NCBI GenBank assembly: GCA_038277395.1
Contig: CM076195.1
Location: 160,985,911-161,049,910 of the forward strand
From: Dryocosmus kuriphilus
Taxonomy: Eukaryota > Arthropoda > Insecta > Hymenoptera > Cynipidae
Reading direction: 5' to 3'
Length of the DNA: 64,000 nt
Both the position numbers and the translations under genes were made by a program. How positions within the stretch are numbered: position 1 is the stretch's first letter; every line of letters starts with the position of its first letter. Of the stretch, positions 1-15,000 are shown one piece after another. The notes beneath the pieces are model-generated. The model saw nothing but the letters and a program-made list of their open reading frames with translations. It was not told the DNA's origin and made no database searches.

Positions 1-3000
1 GGATAGAAACATTTGTGGCTTTAAAATAAAAAGTGATCCCTTGTTACATTTTTAGAAACTGTTTGAATCATAATTGATGTATTTTCTAAAATAAGTAAGA
101 CATATCTGAAAATAGGAACATATGTCAAAATACCGTAACATGTGTATCCATTCTTTAAATGCGTATACATTTTTATCAAATAAAGATACTTTGAGTTTCC
201 AAAGTTGAAAATGATCCTTTATTATGTGCCTAGAATCTATGTCAGTCAAGACTTATTTATTTTATGAAATCGGAAAGACACACTTATAAGTAGAAAAAAT
301 GTCAAAAAAACGTAAGGTAATAAATATCTTGTAACCAACCGTAACTTTTTAATGTAGAGAAATATTTAAGGTTTTTTAAAATAAAGAGTGATCCCTTGTT
401 ACATTTTTAGAAAATACTACAATCATAATTTGATGTATTTTCTAAAATAAGTAAGACATATCTGAAAATAGGGAACATATGTCAAAATACCGTAACATGT
501 GTATCCATTCTTTAAATGCGTATACATTTTTATCAAATAAAGATACTTTGAGTTTCCAAAGTTGAAAATGATCCTTTATTATGTGCCTAGAATCTATGTC
601 AGTCAAGACTTATTTATTTTATGAAATCGGAAAAACACACTTATAAGTAGAAAAAATGTCAAAAAAACGTAAGGTAACATATATTCTTTAAACAACCGTA
701 ACTTTTAATGGATAGAAACATTTGAGGCTTTAAAATAAAAAGTGATCCCTTGTTACATTTTTAGAAACTGTTTGAATCATAATTGATGTATTTTCTAAAA
801 TAAGTAAGACATATCTGAAAATAGGAACATATGTCAAAATACCGTAACATGTGTATCCATTCTTTAAATGCGTATACATTTTTATCAAATAAAGATACTT
901 TGAGTTTCCAAAGTTGAAAATGATCCTTTATTATGTGCCTAGAATCTATGTCAGTCAAGACTTATTTATTTTATGAAATCGGAAAAACACACTTATAAGT
1001 AGAAAAAAATGTCAAAAAAAACGTAAGGTAACATATATTCTTTAAACAACCGTAACTTTTAATGGATAGAAACATTTGAGGCTTTAAAATAAAAAGTGAT
1101 CCCTTGTTACATTTTTAGAAACTGTTTGAATCATAATTGATGTATTTTCTAAAATAAGTAAGACATATCTGAAAATAGGAACATATGTCAAAATACCGTA
1201 ACATGTGTATCCATTCTTTAAATGCGTATACATTTTTATCAAATAAAGATACTTTGAGTTTCCAAAGTTGAAAATGATCCTTTATTATGTGCCTAGAATC
1301 TATGTCAGTCAAGACTTATTTATTTTATGAAATCGGAAAAACACACACTTATAAGTAGAAAAAATGTCAAAAAAACGTAAGGTAACATATATTCTTTAAA
1401 CAACCGTAACTTTTAATGGATAGAAACATTTGTGGCTTTAAAATAAAAAAAGTGATCCCTTGTTACATTTTTAGAAACTGTTTGAATCATAATTGATGTA
1501 TTTTCTAAAATAAGTAAGACATATCTGAAAATAGGAACATATGTCAAAATACCGTAACATGTGTATCCATTCTTTAAATGCGTATACATTTTTATCAAAT
1601 AAAGATACTTTGAATTTCCAAAGTTGAAAATGTTCCTTTATTATGTGCCTAGAATCTGTGTCAGTCAAGACTTATTTATTTTATGAAATCGGAAAGACAC
1701 ACTTATAAGTAGAAAAAAAATGTCAAAGAAACGTAAGGTAATAAATATCTTGTAACCAAGTGTAACTTTTTAATGTAGAGAAATATTTAAGGTTTTTAAA
1801 GTAAAGAGTGATCCCTTGTTACATTTTCAGAAAATACTACAATCATATTTGATGTATTTTCTAAAATAAGTAAGACATATCTGAAAATGGGGACATATGT
1901 CAAAATACCGTAACATGTGTATCCATTCTTTAAATGCGTATACATTTTTATCAAATAAAGATACTTTGAGTTTCCAAAGTTGAAAATGATCCTTTATTAT
2001 GTGCCTAGAATCTATGTCAGTAAAGACTTATTTATTTTATGAAATCGGAAAAACACACTTATAAGTAGAAAAAATGTCAAAAAAACGTAAGGTAACATAT
2101 ATTCTTTAAACAACCGTAACTTTTAATGGATAGAAACATTTGAGGCTTTAAAATAAAAAGTGATCCCTTGTTACATTTTTAGAAACTGTTTGAATCATAA
2201 TTGATGTATTTTCTAAAATAAGTAAGACATATCTGAAAATAGGAAAATATGTCAAAATACCGTAACATGTGTATCCATTCTTTAAATGCGTATACATTTT
2301 TATCAAATAAAGATACTTTGAGTTTCCAAAGTTGAAAATGATCCTTTATTATGTGCCTAGAATCTATGTCAGTCAAGACTTATTTATTTTATGAAATCAG
2401 AAAAACACACTTATAAGTAGAAAAAATGTCAAAAAAACGTAAGGTAACATGTATTCTTTAAACAACCGTAACTTTTAATGGATAGAAACATTTGAGGTTT
2501 TAAAATAAAAAGTGATCCCTTGTTACATTTTTAGAAACTGTTTGAATCATAATTGATGTATTTTCTAAAATAAGTAAGACATATCTGAAAATAGGAACAT
2601 ATGTCAAAATACCGTAACACGTGTATCCATTCTTTAAATGCGTACACATTTTTATCAAATAAAGATACTTTGAGTTTCCAAAGTTGAAAATGATCCTTTA
2701 TTATGTGCCTAGAATCTATGTCAGTCAAGACTTATTTATTTTATGAAATCGGAAAAACACACTTATAAGTAGAAAAAAAAATGTCAAAAAAACGTAAGGA
2801 AACATATATTCTTTAAACAACCGTAACTTTTAATGGATAGAAACATTTGAGGCTTTAAAATAAAAAGTGATCCCTTGTTACATTTTTAGAAACTGTTTGA
2901 ATCATAATTGATGTATATTCTAAAATAAGTAAGACATATCTGAAAATAGGAACATATGTCAAAATACCGTAACATGTGTATCCATTCTTTAAATGCGTAT

Positions 3001-6000
3001 ACATTTTTATCAAATAAAGATACTTTGAGTTTCCAAAGTTGAAAATGATCCTTTATTATGTGCCTAGAATCTATGTCAGTCAAGACTTATTTATTTTATG
3101 AAATCAGAAAAACACACTTATGAGTAGAAAAAATGTCAAAAAAACGTAAGGTAACATATATTCTTTAAACAACCGTAACTTTTAATGGATAGAAACATTT
3201 GTGGCTTTAAAATAAAAAGTGATCCCTTGTTACATTTTTAGAAACTGTTTGAATCATAATTGATGTATTTTCTAAAATAAGTAAGACATATCTGAAAATA
3301 GGAACATATGTCAAAATACCGTAACACGTGTATCCATTCTTTAAATGCGTATACATTTTTATCAAATAAAGATACTTTGAGTTTCCAAAGTTGAAAATGA
3401 TCCTTTATTATGTGCCTAGAATCTATGTCAGTCAAGACTTATTTATTTTTATGAAATCGGAAAAAAAACACACTTATAAGTAGAAAAAATGTCAAAAAAA
3501 CGTAAGGTAACATATATTCTTTAAACAACCGTAACTTTTAATGGATAGAAACATTTGTGGCTTTAAAATAAAAAGTGATCCCTTGTTACATTTTTAGAAA
3601 CTGTTTGAATCATAATTGATGTATTTTCTAAAATAAGTAAGACATATCTGAAAATAGGAACATATGTCAAAATACCGTAACATGTGTATCCATTCTTTAA
3701 ATGCGTATACATTTTTATCAAATAAAGATACTTTGAATTTCCAAAGTTGAAAATGATCCTTTGTTATGTGCCTAGAATCTATGTCAGTCAAGACTTATTT
3801 ATTTTATGAAATCGGAAAGACACACTTATAAGTAGAAAAAATGTCAAAAAAAACGTAAGGTAATAAATATCTTGTAACCAAGTGTAACTTTTTAATGTAG
3901 AGAAATATTTAAGGTTTTTAAAGTAAAGAGTGATCCCTTGTTACATTTTCAGAAAATGCTACAATCATATTTGATGTATTTTCTAAAATAAGTAAGACAT
4001 ATCTGAAAATAGGAACATATGTCAAAATACCGTAACATGTGTATCCATTCTTTAAATGCGTATACATTTTTATCAAATAAAGATACTTTGAGTTTCCAAA
4101 GTTGAAAATGATCCTTTATTATGTGCCTAGAATCTGTGTCAGTCAAGACTTATTTATTTTATGAAATCAGAAAAACACACTTATGAGTAGAAAAAATGTC
4201 AAAAAAAACGTAAGGTAACATATATTCTTTAAACAACCGTAACTTTTAATGGATAGAAACATTTGTGGCTTTAAAATAAAAAGTGATCCCTTGTTACATT
4301 TTTAGAAACTGTTTGAATCATAATTGATGTATTTTCTAAAATAAGTAAGACATATCTGAAAATAGGAACATATGTCAAAATACCGTAACATGTGTATCCA
4401 TTCTTTAAATGCGTATACATTTTTATCAAATAAAGATACTTTGAGTTTCCAAAGTTGAAAATGATCCTTTATTATGTGCCTAGAATCTATGTCAGTCAAG
4501 ACTTATTTATTTTATGAAATCGGAAAAACACACCTATAAGTAGAAAAAATGTCAAAAAAACGTAAGGTAACATATATTCTTTAAACAACCGTAACTTTTA
4601 ATGGATAGAAACATTTGTGGCTTTAAAATAAAAAGTGATCCCTTGTTACATTTTTAGAAACTGTTTGAATCATAATTGATGTATTTTCTAAAATAAGTAA
4701 GACATATCTGAAAATAGGAACATATGTCAAAATACCGTAACATGTGTATCCATTCTTTAAATGCGTATACATTTTTATCAAATAAAGATACTTTGAATTT
4801 CCAAAGTTGAAAATGATCCTTTATTATGTGCCTAGAATCTATGTCAGTCAAGACTTATTTATTTTATGAAATCGGAAAGACACACTTATAAGTAGAAAAA
4901 ATGTCAAAAAAAACGTAAGGTAATAAATATATTGTAACCAAGTGTAACTTTTTAAATGTAGAGAAATATTTAAGGTTTTTAAAGTAAAGAGTGATCCCTT
5001 GTTACATTTTCAGAAAATACTACAATCATATTTGATGTATTTTCTAAAATAAGTAAGACATATCTGAAAATAGGAACATATGTCAAAATACCGTAACATG
5101 TGTATCCATTCTTTAAATGCGTATGCATTTTTATCAAATAAAGATACTTTGAGTTTCCAAAGTTGAAAATGATCCTTTATTATGTGCCTAGAATTTATGT
5201 CATTCAAGACTTATTTATTTTATGAAATCGGAAAAACACACTTATAAGTAGAAAAAATGTCAAAAAAACGTAAGGTAACATATATTCTTTAAACAACCGT
5301 AACTTTTAATGGATAGAAACATTTGAGGCTTTAAAATAAAAAGTGATCCCTTGTTACATTTTTAGAAACTGTTTGAATCATAATTGATGTATTTTCTAAA
5401 ATAAGTAAGACATATCTGAAAATAGGAACATATGTCAAAATACCGTAACATGTGTATCCATTCTTTAAATGCGTATACATTTTTATCAAATAAAGATACT
5501 TTGAGTTTCCAAAGTTGAAAATGATCCTTTATTATGTGCCTAGAATCTATGCCAGCCAAGACTTATTTATTTTATGAAATCAGAAAAACACACTTATAAG
5601 TAGAAAAAATGTCAAAAAAACGTAAGGTAACATATATTCTTTAAACAGCCGTAACTTTTAATGGATAGAAACATTTGAGGTTTTTAAAATAAAAAGTGAT
5701 CCCTTGTTACATTTTTGGAAACTGTTTGAATCATAATTGATGTATTTTCTAAAATAAGTAAGACATATCTGAAAATAGGAACATATGTCAAAATACCGTA
5801 ACATGTGTATCCATTCTTTAAATGCGTATACATTTTTATCAAATAAAGATACTTTGAGTTTCCAAAGTTGAAAATGATCCTTTATTATGTGCCTAGAATC
5901 TATGTCAGTCAAGACTTATTTATTTTATGAAATCGGAAAAACACACTTGTAAGTAGAAAAAATGTCAAAAAAACGTAAGGTAACATATATTCTTTAAACA

Positions 6001-9000
6001 ACCGTAACTTTTAATGGATAGAAACATTTGAGGCTTTAAAATAAAAAGTGATCCCTTGTTACATTTTTAGAAACTGTTTGAATCATAATTGATGTATTTT
6101 CTAAAATAAGTAAGACATATCTGAAAATAGGAACATATGTCAAAATACCGTAACATGTGTATCCATTCTTTAAATGCGTATAGATTTTTATCAAATAAAG
6201 ATACTTTGAGTTTCCAAAGTTGAAAATGATCCTTCATTATGTGCCTAGAATCTATGTCAGTCAAGACTTATTTATTTTATGAAATCGGAAAAACACACTT
6301 ATAAGTAGAAAAAATGTCAAAAAAACGTAAGGTAACATATATTCTTTAAACAACCGTAATTTTTAAGGGATAGAAACATTTGAGGTTTTTAAAATAAAAA
6401 GTGATCCCTTGTTACATTTTTAGAAACTGTTTGAATCATAATTGATGTATTTTCTAACTAAAATAAGTAAGACATATCTGAAAATAGGAACATATGTCAA
6501 AATACCGTAACATGTGTATCCATTCTTTAAATGCGTATGCATTTTTATCAAATAAAGATACTTTGAGTTTCCAAAGTTGAAAATGATCCTTTATTATGTG
6601 CCAAGAATCTATGTCAGTCAAGACTTATTTATTTTATGAAATCGGAAAAACACACTTATAAGTAGAAAAAATGTCAAAAAAAACGTAAGGTAACATATAT
6701 TCTTTAAACAACCGTAACTTTTAATGGATAGAAACATTTGTGGCTTTAAAATAAAAAGGGATCCCTTGTTACATTTTTAGAAACTGTTTGAATCATAATT
6801 GATGTATTTTCTAAAATAAGTAAGAAATATCTGAAAATAGGGAACATATGTCAAAATACCGTAACATGTGTATCCATTCTTTAAATGCGTATACATTTTT
6901 ATCAAATAAAGATACTTTGAATTTCCAAAGTTGAAAATGATCCTTTATTATGTGCCTAGAAATCTATGTCAGTCAAGACTTATTTATTTTATGAAATCGG
7001 AAAGACACACTTATAAGTAGAAAAAATGTCAAAAAAAACGTAAGGTAATAAATATCTTGTAACCAAGTGCAACTTTTTAATGTAGAGAAATATTTAAGGT
7101 TTTTAAAGTAAAGAGTGATCCCTTGTTACATTTTCAGAAAATACTACAATCATATTTGATGTATTTTCTAAAATAAGTAAGACATATCTGAAAATAGGAA
7201 CATATGTCAAAATACCGTAACATATGTATCCATTCTTTAAATGCGTATACATTTTTATCAAATAAAGATACTTTGAGTTTCCAAAGTTGAAAATGATCCT
7301 TTATTATGTGCCTAGAATCTGTGTCAGTCAAGACTTATTTATTTTATGAAATCAGAAAAACACACTTATGAGTAGAAAAAATGTCAAAAAAACGTAAGGT
7401 AACATATATTCTTTAAACAACCGTAACTTTTAATGGATAGAAACATTTGTGGCTTTAAAATAAAAAGTGATCCCTTGTTACATTTTTAGAAACTGTTTGA
7501 ATCATAATTGATGTATTTTCTAAAATAAGTAAGACATATCTGAAAATAGGAACATATGTCAAAATACCGTAACATGTGTATCCATTCTTTAAATGCGTAT
7601 ACATTTTTATCAAATAAAGATACTTTGAGTTTCCGAAGTTGAAAATGATCCTTTATTATGTGCCTAGAATCTATGTCAGTCAAGACTTATTTATTTTATG
7701 AAATCAGAAAAACACACTTATAAGTTGAAAAAATGTCAAAAAAACGTAAGGTAACATATATTCTTTAAACAACCGTAACTTTTAATGGATAGAAACATTT
7801 GTGGCTTTAAAATAAAAAGTGATCCCTTGTTACATTTTTAGAAAACTGTTTGAATCATAATTGATGTATTTTCTAAAATAAGTAAGACATATCTGAAAAT
7901 AGGAACATATGTCAAAATACCGTAACATGTGTATCCATTCTTTAAATGCGTATACATTTTTATCAAATAAAGATACTTTGAATTTCCAAAGTTGAAAATG
8001 ATCCTTTATTATGTGCCTAGAATCTATGTCAGTCAAGACTTATTTATTTTATGAAATCGGAAAGACACACTTATAAGTAGAAAAAATGTCAAAAAAACGT
8101 AAGGTAATAAATATCTTGTAACCAAGTGTAACTTTTTAATGTAGAGAAATATTTAAGGTTTTTAAAGTAAAGAGTGATCCCTTGTTACATTTTCAGAAAA
8201 TACTACAATCATATTTGATGTATTTTCTAAAATAAGTAAGACATATCTGAAAATAGGAACATATGTCAAAATACCGTAACATGTGTATCCATTCTTTAAA
8301 TGCATATACATTTTTATCAAATAAAGATACTTTGAGTTTCCAAAGTTGAAAATGATCCTTTATTATGTGCCTAGAATTTATGTCTGTCAAGACTTATTTA
8401 TTTTATGAAATCGGAAAAACACACTTATAAGTAGAAAAAATGTCAAAAAAACGTAAGGTAACATATATTCTTTAAACAACCGTAACTTTTAATGGATAGA
8501 AACATTTGAGGCTTGAAAATAAAATGTGATCCCTTGTTACATTTTTAGAAACTGTTTGAATCATAATTGATGTATTTTCTAAAATAAGTAAGACATATCT
8601 GAAAATAGGAACATATGTCAAAATACCGTAACATGTGTATCCATTCTTTAAATGCGTATACATTTTTATCAAATAAAGATACTTTGAGTTTCCAAAGTTG
8701 AAAATGATCCTTTATTATGTGCCTAGAATCTATGTCAGTCAAGACTTATTTATTTTATGAAATCAGAAAAACACACTTATAAGTAGAAAAAATGTCAAAA
8801 AAAACGTAAGGTAACATATATTCTTTAAACAACCGTAACTTTTAATGGATAGAAACATTTGAGGTTTTTAAAATAAAAAGTGATCCCTTGTTACATTTTT
8901 AGAAGCTGTTTGAATCATAATTGATGTATTTTCTAAAAGAAGTAAGACATATCTGAAAATAGGAACATATGTCAAAATACCGTAACATGTGTATCCATTC

Positions 9001-12000
9001 TTTAAATGCGTATACATTTTTATCAAATAAAGATACTTTGAGTTTCCAAAGTTGAAAATGATCCTTTATTATGTGCCTAGAATCTATGTCAGTCAAGACT
9101 TATTTATTTTATGAAATCGGAAAAAAACACACTTATAAGTAGAAAAAATGTCAAAAAAAACGTAAGGTAACATATATTCTTTAAACAACCGTAACTTTTA
9201 ATGGATAGAAACATTTGTGGCTTTAAAATAAAAAGTGATCCCTTGTTACATTTTTAGAAACTGTTTGAATCATAATTGATGTATTTTCTAAAATAAGTAA
9301 GACATATCTGAAAATAGGAACATATGTCAAAATACCGTAACATGTGTATCCATTCTTTAAATGCGTATACATTTTTATCAAATAAAGATACTTTGAGTTT
9401 CCAAAGTTGAAAATGATCCTTTATTATGTGCCTAGAATCTGTGTCAGTCAAGACTTATTTATTTTATGAAATCAGAAAAACACACTTATGAGTAGAAAAA
9501 ATGTCAAAAAAACGTAAGGTAACATATATTCTTTAAACAACCGTAACTTTTAATGGATAGAAACATTTGTGGCTTTAAAATAAAAAGTGATCCCTTGTTA
9601 CATTTTTAGAAACTGTTTGAATCATAATTGATGTATTTTCTAAAATAAGTAAGACATATCTGAAAATAGGAACATATGTCAAAATACCGTAACATGTGTA
9701 TCCATTCTTTAAATGCGTATACATTTTTATCAAATAAAGATACTTTGAGTTTCCAAAGTTGAAAATGATCCTTTATTATGTGCCTAGAATCTATGTCAGT
9801 CAAGACTTATTTATTTTATGAAATCGGAAAAACACACTTGTAAGTAGAAAAAATGTCAAAAAAACGTAAGGTAACATATATTCTTTAAACAACCGTAACT
9901 TTTAATGGATAGAAACATTTGAGGTTTTTAAAATAAAAAGTGATCCCTTGTTACATTTTTAGAAACTGTTTGAATCATAATTGATGTATTTTCTAAAATA
10001 AGTAAGACATATCTGAAAATAGGAACATATGTCAAAATACCGTAACATGTGTATCCATTCTTTAAATGCGTATACATTTTTATCAAATAAAGATACTTTG
10101 AGTTTCCAAAGTTGAAAATGATCCTTTATTATGTGCCTAGAATCTATGTCAGTCAAGACTTATTTATTTTATGAAATCGGAAAAACACACTTATAAGTAG
10201 AAAAAATGTCAAAAAAACGTAAGGTAACATATATTCTTTAAACAACCGTAACTTTTAATGGATAGAAATATTTGTGGCTTTAAAATAAAAAGTGATCCCT
10301 TGTTACATTTTTAGAAACTGTTTGAATCATAATTGATGTATTTTCTAAAATAAGTAAGACATATCTGAAAATAGGAACATATGTCAAAATACCGTAACAT
10401 GTGTATCCATTCTTTAAATGCGTATACATTTTTATCAAATAAAGATACTTTGAGTTTCCAAAGTTGAAAATGATCCTTTATTATGTGCCTAGAATCTATG
10501 TCAGTCAAGACTTATTTATTTTATGAAATCGGAAAAACACACTTATGAGTAGAAAAAATGTCAAAAAAACGTAAGGTAACATATATTCTTTAAACAACCG
10601 TAACTTTTAATGGATAGAAACATTTGTGGCTTTAAAATAAAAAAAGTGATCCCTTGTTACATTTTTAGAAACTGTTTGAATCATAATTGATGTATTTTCT
10701 AAAATAAGTAAGACATATCTGAAAATAGGAACATATGTCAAAATACCGTAACATGTGTATCCATTCTTTAAATGCGTATACATTTTTATCAAATAAAGAT
10801 ACTTTGAGTTTCCAAAGTTGAAAATGATCCTTTATTATGTGCCTAGAATCTATGTCAGTCAAGACTTATTTATTTTATGAAATCGGAAAAACACACTTAT
10901 AAGTAGAAAAAATGTCAAAAAAACGTAAGGTAACATATATTCTTTAAACAACCGTAACTTTTAATGGATAGAAATATTTGTGGCTTTAAAATAAAAAGTG
11001 ATCCCTTGTTACATTTTTAGAAACTGTTTGAATCATAATTGATGTATTTTCTAAAATAAGTAAGACATATCTGAAAATAGGAACATATGTCAAAATACCG
11101 TAACATGTGTATCCATTCTTTAAATGCGTATACATTTTTATCAAATAAAGATACTTTGAGTTTCCAAAGTTGAAAATGATCCTTTATTATGTGCCTAGAA
11201 TCTGTGTCAGTCAAGACTTATTTATTTTATGAAATCAGAAAAAAAACACACTTATGAGTAGAAAAAATGTCAAAAAAACGTAAGGTAACATATATTCTTT
11301 AAACAACCGTAACTTTTAATGGATAGAAACATTTGTGGCTTTAAAATAAAAAGTGATCCCTTGTTACATTTTTAGAAACTGTTTGAATCATAATTGATGT
11401 ATTTTCTAAAATAAGTAAGACATATCTGAAAATAGGAACATATGTCAAAATACCGTAACACGTGTATCCATTCTTTAAATGCGTATACATTTTTATCAAA
11501 TAAAGATACTTTGAGTTTCCAAAGTTGAAAATGATCCTTTATTATGTGCCTAGAATCTATGTCAGTCAAGACTTATTTATTTTATGAAATCGGAAAAACA
11601 CACTTATAAGTAGAAAAAATGTCAAAAAAACGTAAGGTAACATATATTCTTTAAACAACCGTAACTTTTAATGGATAGAAACATTTGAGGTTTTTAAAAT
11701 AAAAAGTGATCCCTTGTTACATTTTTAGAAACTGTTTGAATCATAATTGATGTATTTTCTAAAATAAGTAAGACATATCTGAAAATAGGAACATATGTCA
11801 AAATACCGTAACATGTGTATCCATTCTTTAAATGCGTATACATTTTTATCAAATAAAGATACTTTGAGTTTCCAAAGTTGAAAATGATCCTTTATTATGT
11901 GCCTAGAATCTATGTCAGTCAAGACTTATTTATTTTATGAAATCGGAAAAAAAACACACTTATAAGTTGAAAAAATGTCAAAAAAACGTAAGGTAACATA

Positions 12001-15000
12001 TATTCTTTAAACAACCGTAACTTTTAATGGATAGAAACATTTGTGGCTTTAAAATAAAAAGTGATCCCTTGTTACATTTTTAGAAACTGTTTGAATCATA
12101 ATTGATGTATTTTCTAAAATAAGTAAGACATATCTGAAAATAGGAACATATGTCAAAATACCGTAACATGTGTATCCATTCTTTAAATGCGTATGCATTT
12201 TTATCAAATAAAGATACTTTGAATTTCCAAAGTTGAAAATGATCCTCTATTATGTGCCTAGAATCTATGTCAGTCAAGACTTATTTATTTTATGAAATCG
12301 GAAAGACACACTTATAAGTAGAAAAAATGTCAAAAAAACGTAAGGTAATAAATATCTTGTAACCAAGTGTAACTTTTTAATGTAGGTAAATATTTAAGGT
12401 TTTTAAAGTAAAGAGTGATCCCTTGTTACATTTTCAGAAAATACTACAATCATATTTGATGTATTTTCTAAAATAAGTAAGACATATCTGAAAATAGGAA
12501 CATATTTCAAAATACCGTAACATGTGTATCCATTCTTTAAATGCGTATACATTTTTATCAAATAAAGATACTTTGAGTTTCCAAAGTTGAAAATGATCCT
12601 TTATTATGTGCCTAGAATCTGTGTCAGTCAAGACTTATTTATTTTATGAAATCAGAAAAACACACTTATGAGTAGAAAAAATGTCAAAAAAACGTAAGGT
12701 AACATATATTCTTTAAACAACCGTAACTTTTAATGGATAGAAACATTTGTGGCTTTAAAATAAAAAGTGATCCCTTGTTACATTTTTAGAAACTGTTTGA
12801 ATCATAATTGATGTATTTTCTAAAATAAGTAAGACATATCTGAAAATAGGAACATATGTCAAAATACCGTAACACGTGTATCCATTCTTTAAATGCGTAT
12901 ACATTTTTATCAAATAAAGATACTTTGAGTTTCCAAAGTTGAAAATGATCCTTTATTATGTGCCTAGAATCTATGTCAGTCAAGACTTATTTATTTTATG
13001 AAATCGGAAAAACACACTTATAAGTAAAAAAAAAAAATGTCAAAAAAACGTAAGGTAACATATATTCTTTAAACAACCGTAACTTTTAATGGATAGAAAC
13101 ATTTGTGGCTTTAAAATAAAAAGTGATCCCTTGTTACATTTTTAGAAACTGTTTGAATCATAATTGATGTATTTTCTAAAATAAGTAAGACATATCTGAA
13201 AATAGGAACATATGTCAAAATACCGTAACACGTGTATCCATTCTTTAAATGCGTATACATTTTTATCAAATAAAGATACTTTGAGTTTCCAAAGTTGAAA
13301 ATGATCCTTTATTATGTGCCTAGAATCTATGTCAGTCAAGACTTATTTATTTTATGAAATCGGAAAAAACACACTTATAAGTTGAAAAAAAAATGTCAAA
13401 AAAACGTAAGGTAACATATATTCTTTAAACAACCGTAACTTTTAATGGATAGAAACATTTGTGGCTTTAAAATAAAAAGTGATCCCTTGTTACATTTTTA
13501 GAAACTGTTTGAATCATAATTGATGTATTTTCTAAAATAAGTAAGACATATCTGAAAATAGGAAAATATGTCAAAATACCGTAACATGTGTATCCATTCT
13601 TTAAATGCGTATACATTTTTATCAAATAAAGATACTTTGAGTTTCCAAAGTTGAAAATGATCCTTTATTATGTGCCTAGAATCTATGTCAGTCAAGACTT
13701 ATTTATTTTATGAAATCGGAAAAACACACTTATAAGTAGAAAAAATGTCAAAAAAAAACGTAAGGTAACATATATTCTTTAAACAACCGTAACTTTTAAT
13801 GGATAGAAACATTTGTGGCTTTAAAATAAAAAGTGATCCCTTGTTACATTTTTAGAAACTGTTTGAATCATAATTGATGTATTTTCTAAAATAAGTAAGA
13901 CATATCTGAAAATAGGAACATATGTCAAAATACCGTAACATGTGTATCCATTCTTTAAATGCGTATACATTTTTATCAAATAAAGATACTTTGAGTTTCC
14001 AAAGTTGAAAATGATCCTTTATTATGTGCCTAGAATCTGTGTCAGTCAAGACTTATTTATTTTATGAAATCAGAAAAACACACACTTATGAGTAGAAAAA
14101 ATGTCAAAAAAACGTAAGGTAACATATATTCTTTAAAACAACCGTAACTTTTAATGGATAGAAACATTTGTGGCTTTAAAATAAAAAGTGATCCCTTGTT
14201 ACATTTTTAGAAACTGTTTGAATCATAATTGATGTATTTTCTAAAATAAGTAAGACATATCTGAAAATAGGAACATATGTCAAAATACCGTAACACGTGT
14301 ATCCATTCTTTAAATGCGTATACATTTTTATCAAATAAAGATACTTTGAGTTTCCAAAGTTGAAAATGATCCTTTATTATGTGCCTAGAATCTATGTCAG
14401 TCAAGACTTATTTATTTTATGAAATCGGAAAAACACACTTATAAGTAGAAAAAATGTCAAAAAAACGTAAGGTAACATATATTCTTTAAACAACCGTAAC
14501 TTTTAATGGATAGAAACATTTGAGGTTTTTAAAATAAAAAGTGATCCCTTGTTACATTTTTAGAAACTGTTTGAATCATAATTGATGTATTTTCTAAAAT
14601 AAGTAAGACATATCTGAAAATAGGAACATATGTCAAAATACCGTAACATGTGTATCCATTCTTTAAATGCGTATACATTTTTATCAAATAAAGATACTTT
14701 GAGTTTCCAAAGTTGAAAATGATCCTTTATTATGAGCCTAGAATCTATGTCAGTCAAGACTTATTTATTTTATGAAATCGGAAAAAAACACTTATAAGTA
14801 GAAAAAATGTCAAAAAAACGTAAGGTAACATATATTCTTTAAACAACCGTAACTTTTAATGGATAGAAACATTTGTGGCTTTAAAATAAAAAGTGATCCC
14901 TTGTTACATTTTTAGAAACTGTTTGAATCATAATTGATGTATTTTCTAAAATAAGTAAGACATATCTGAAAATAGGAACATATGTCAAAATACCGTAACA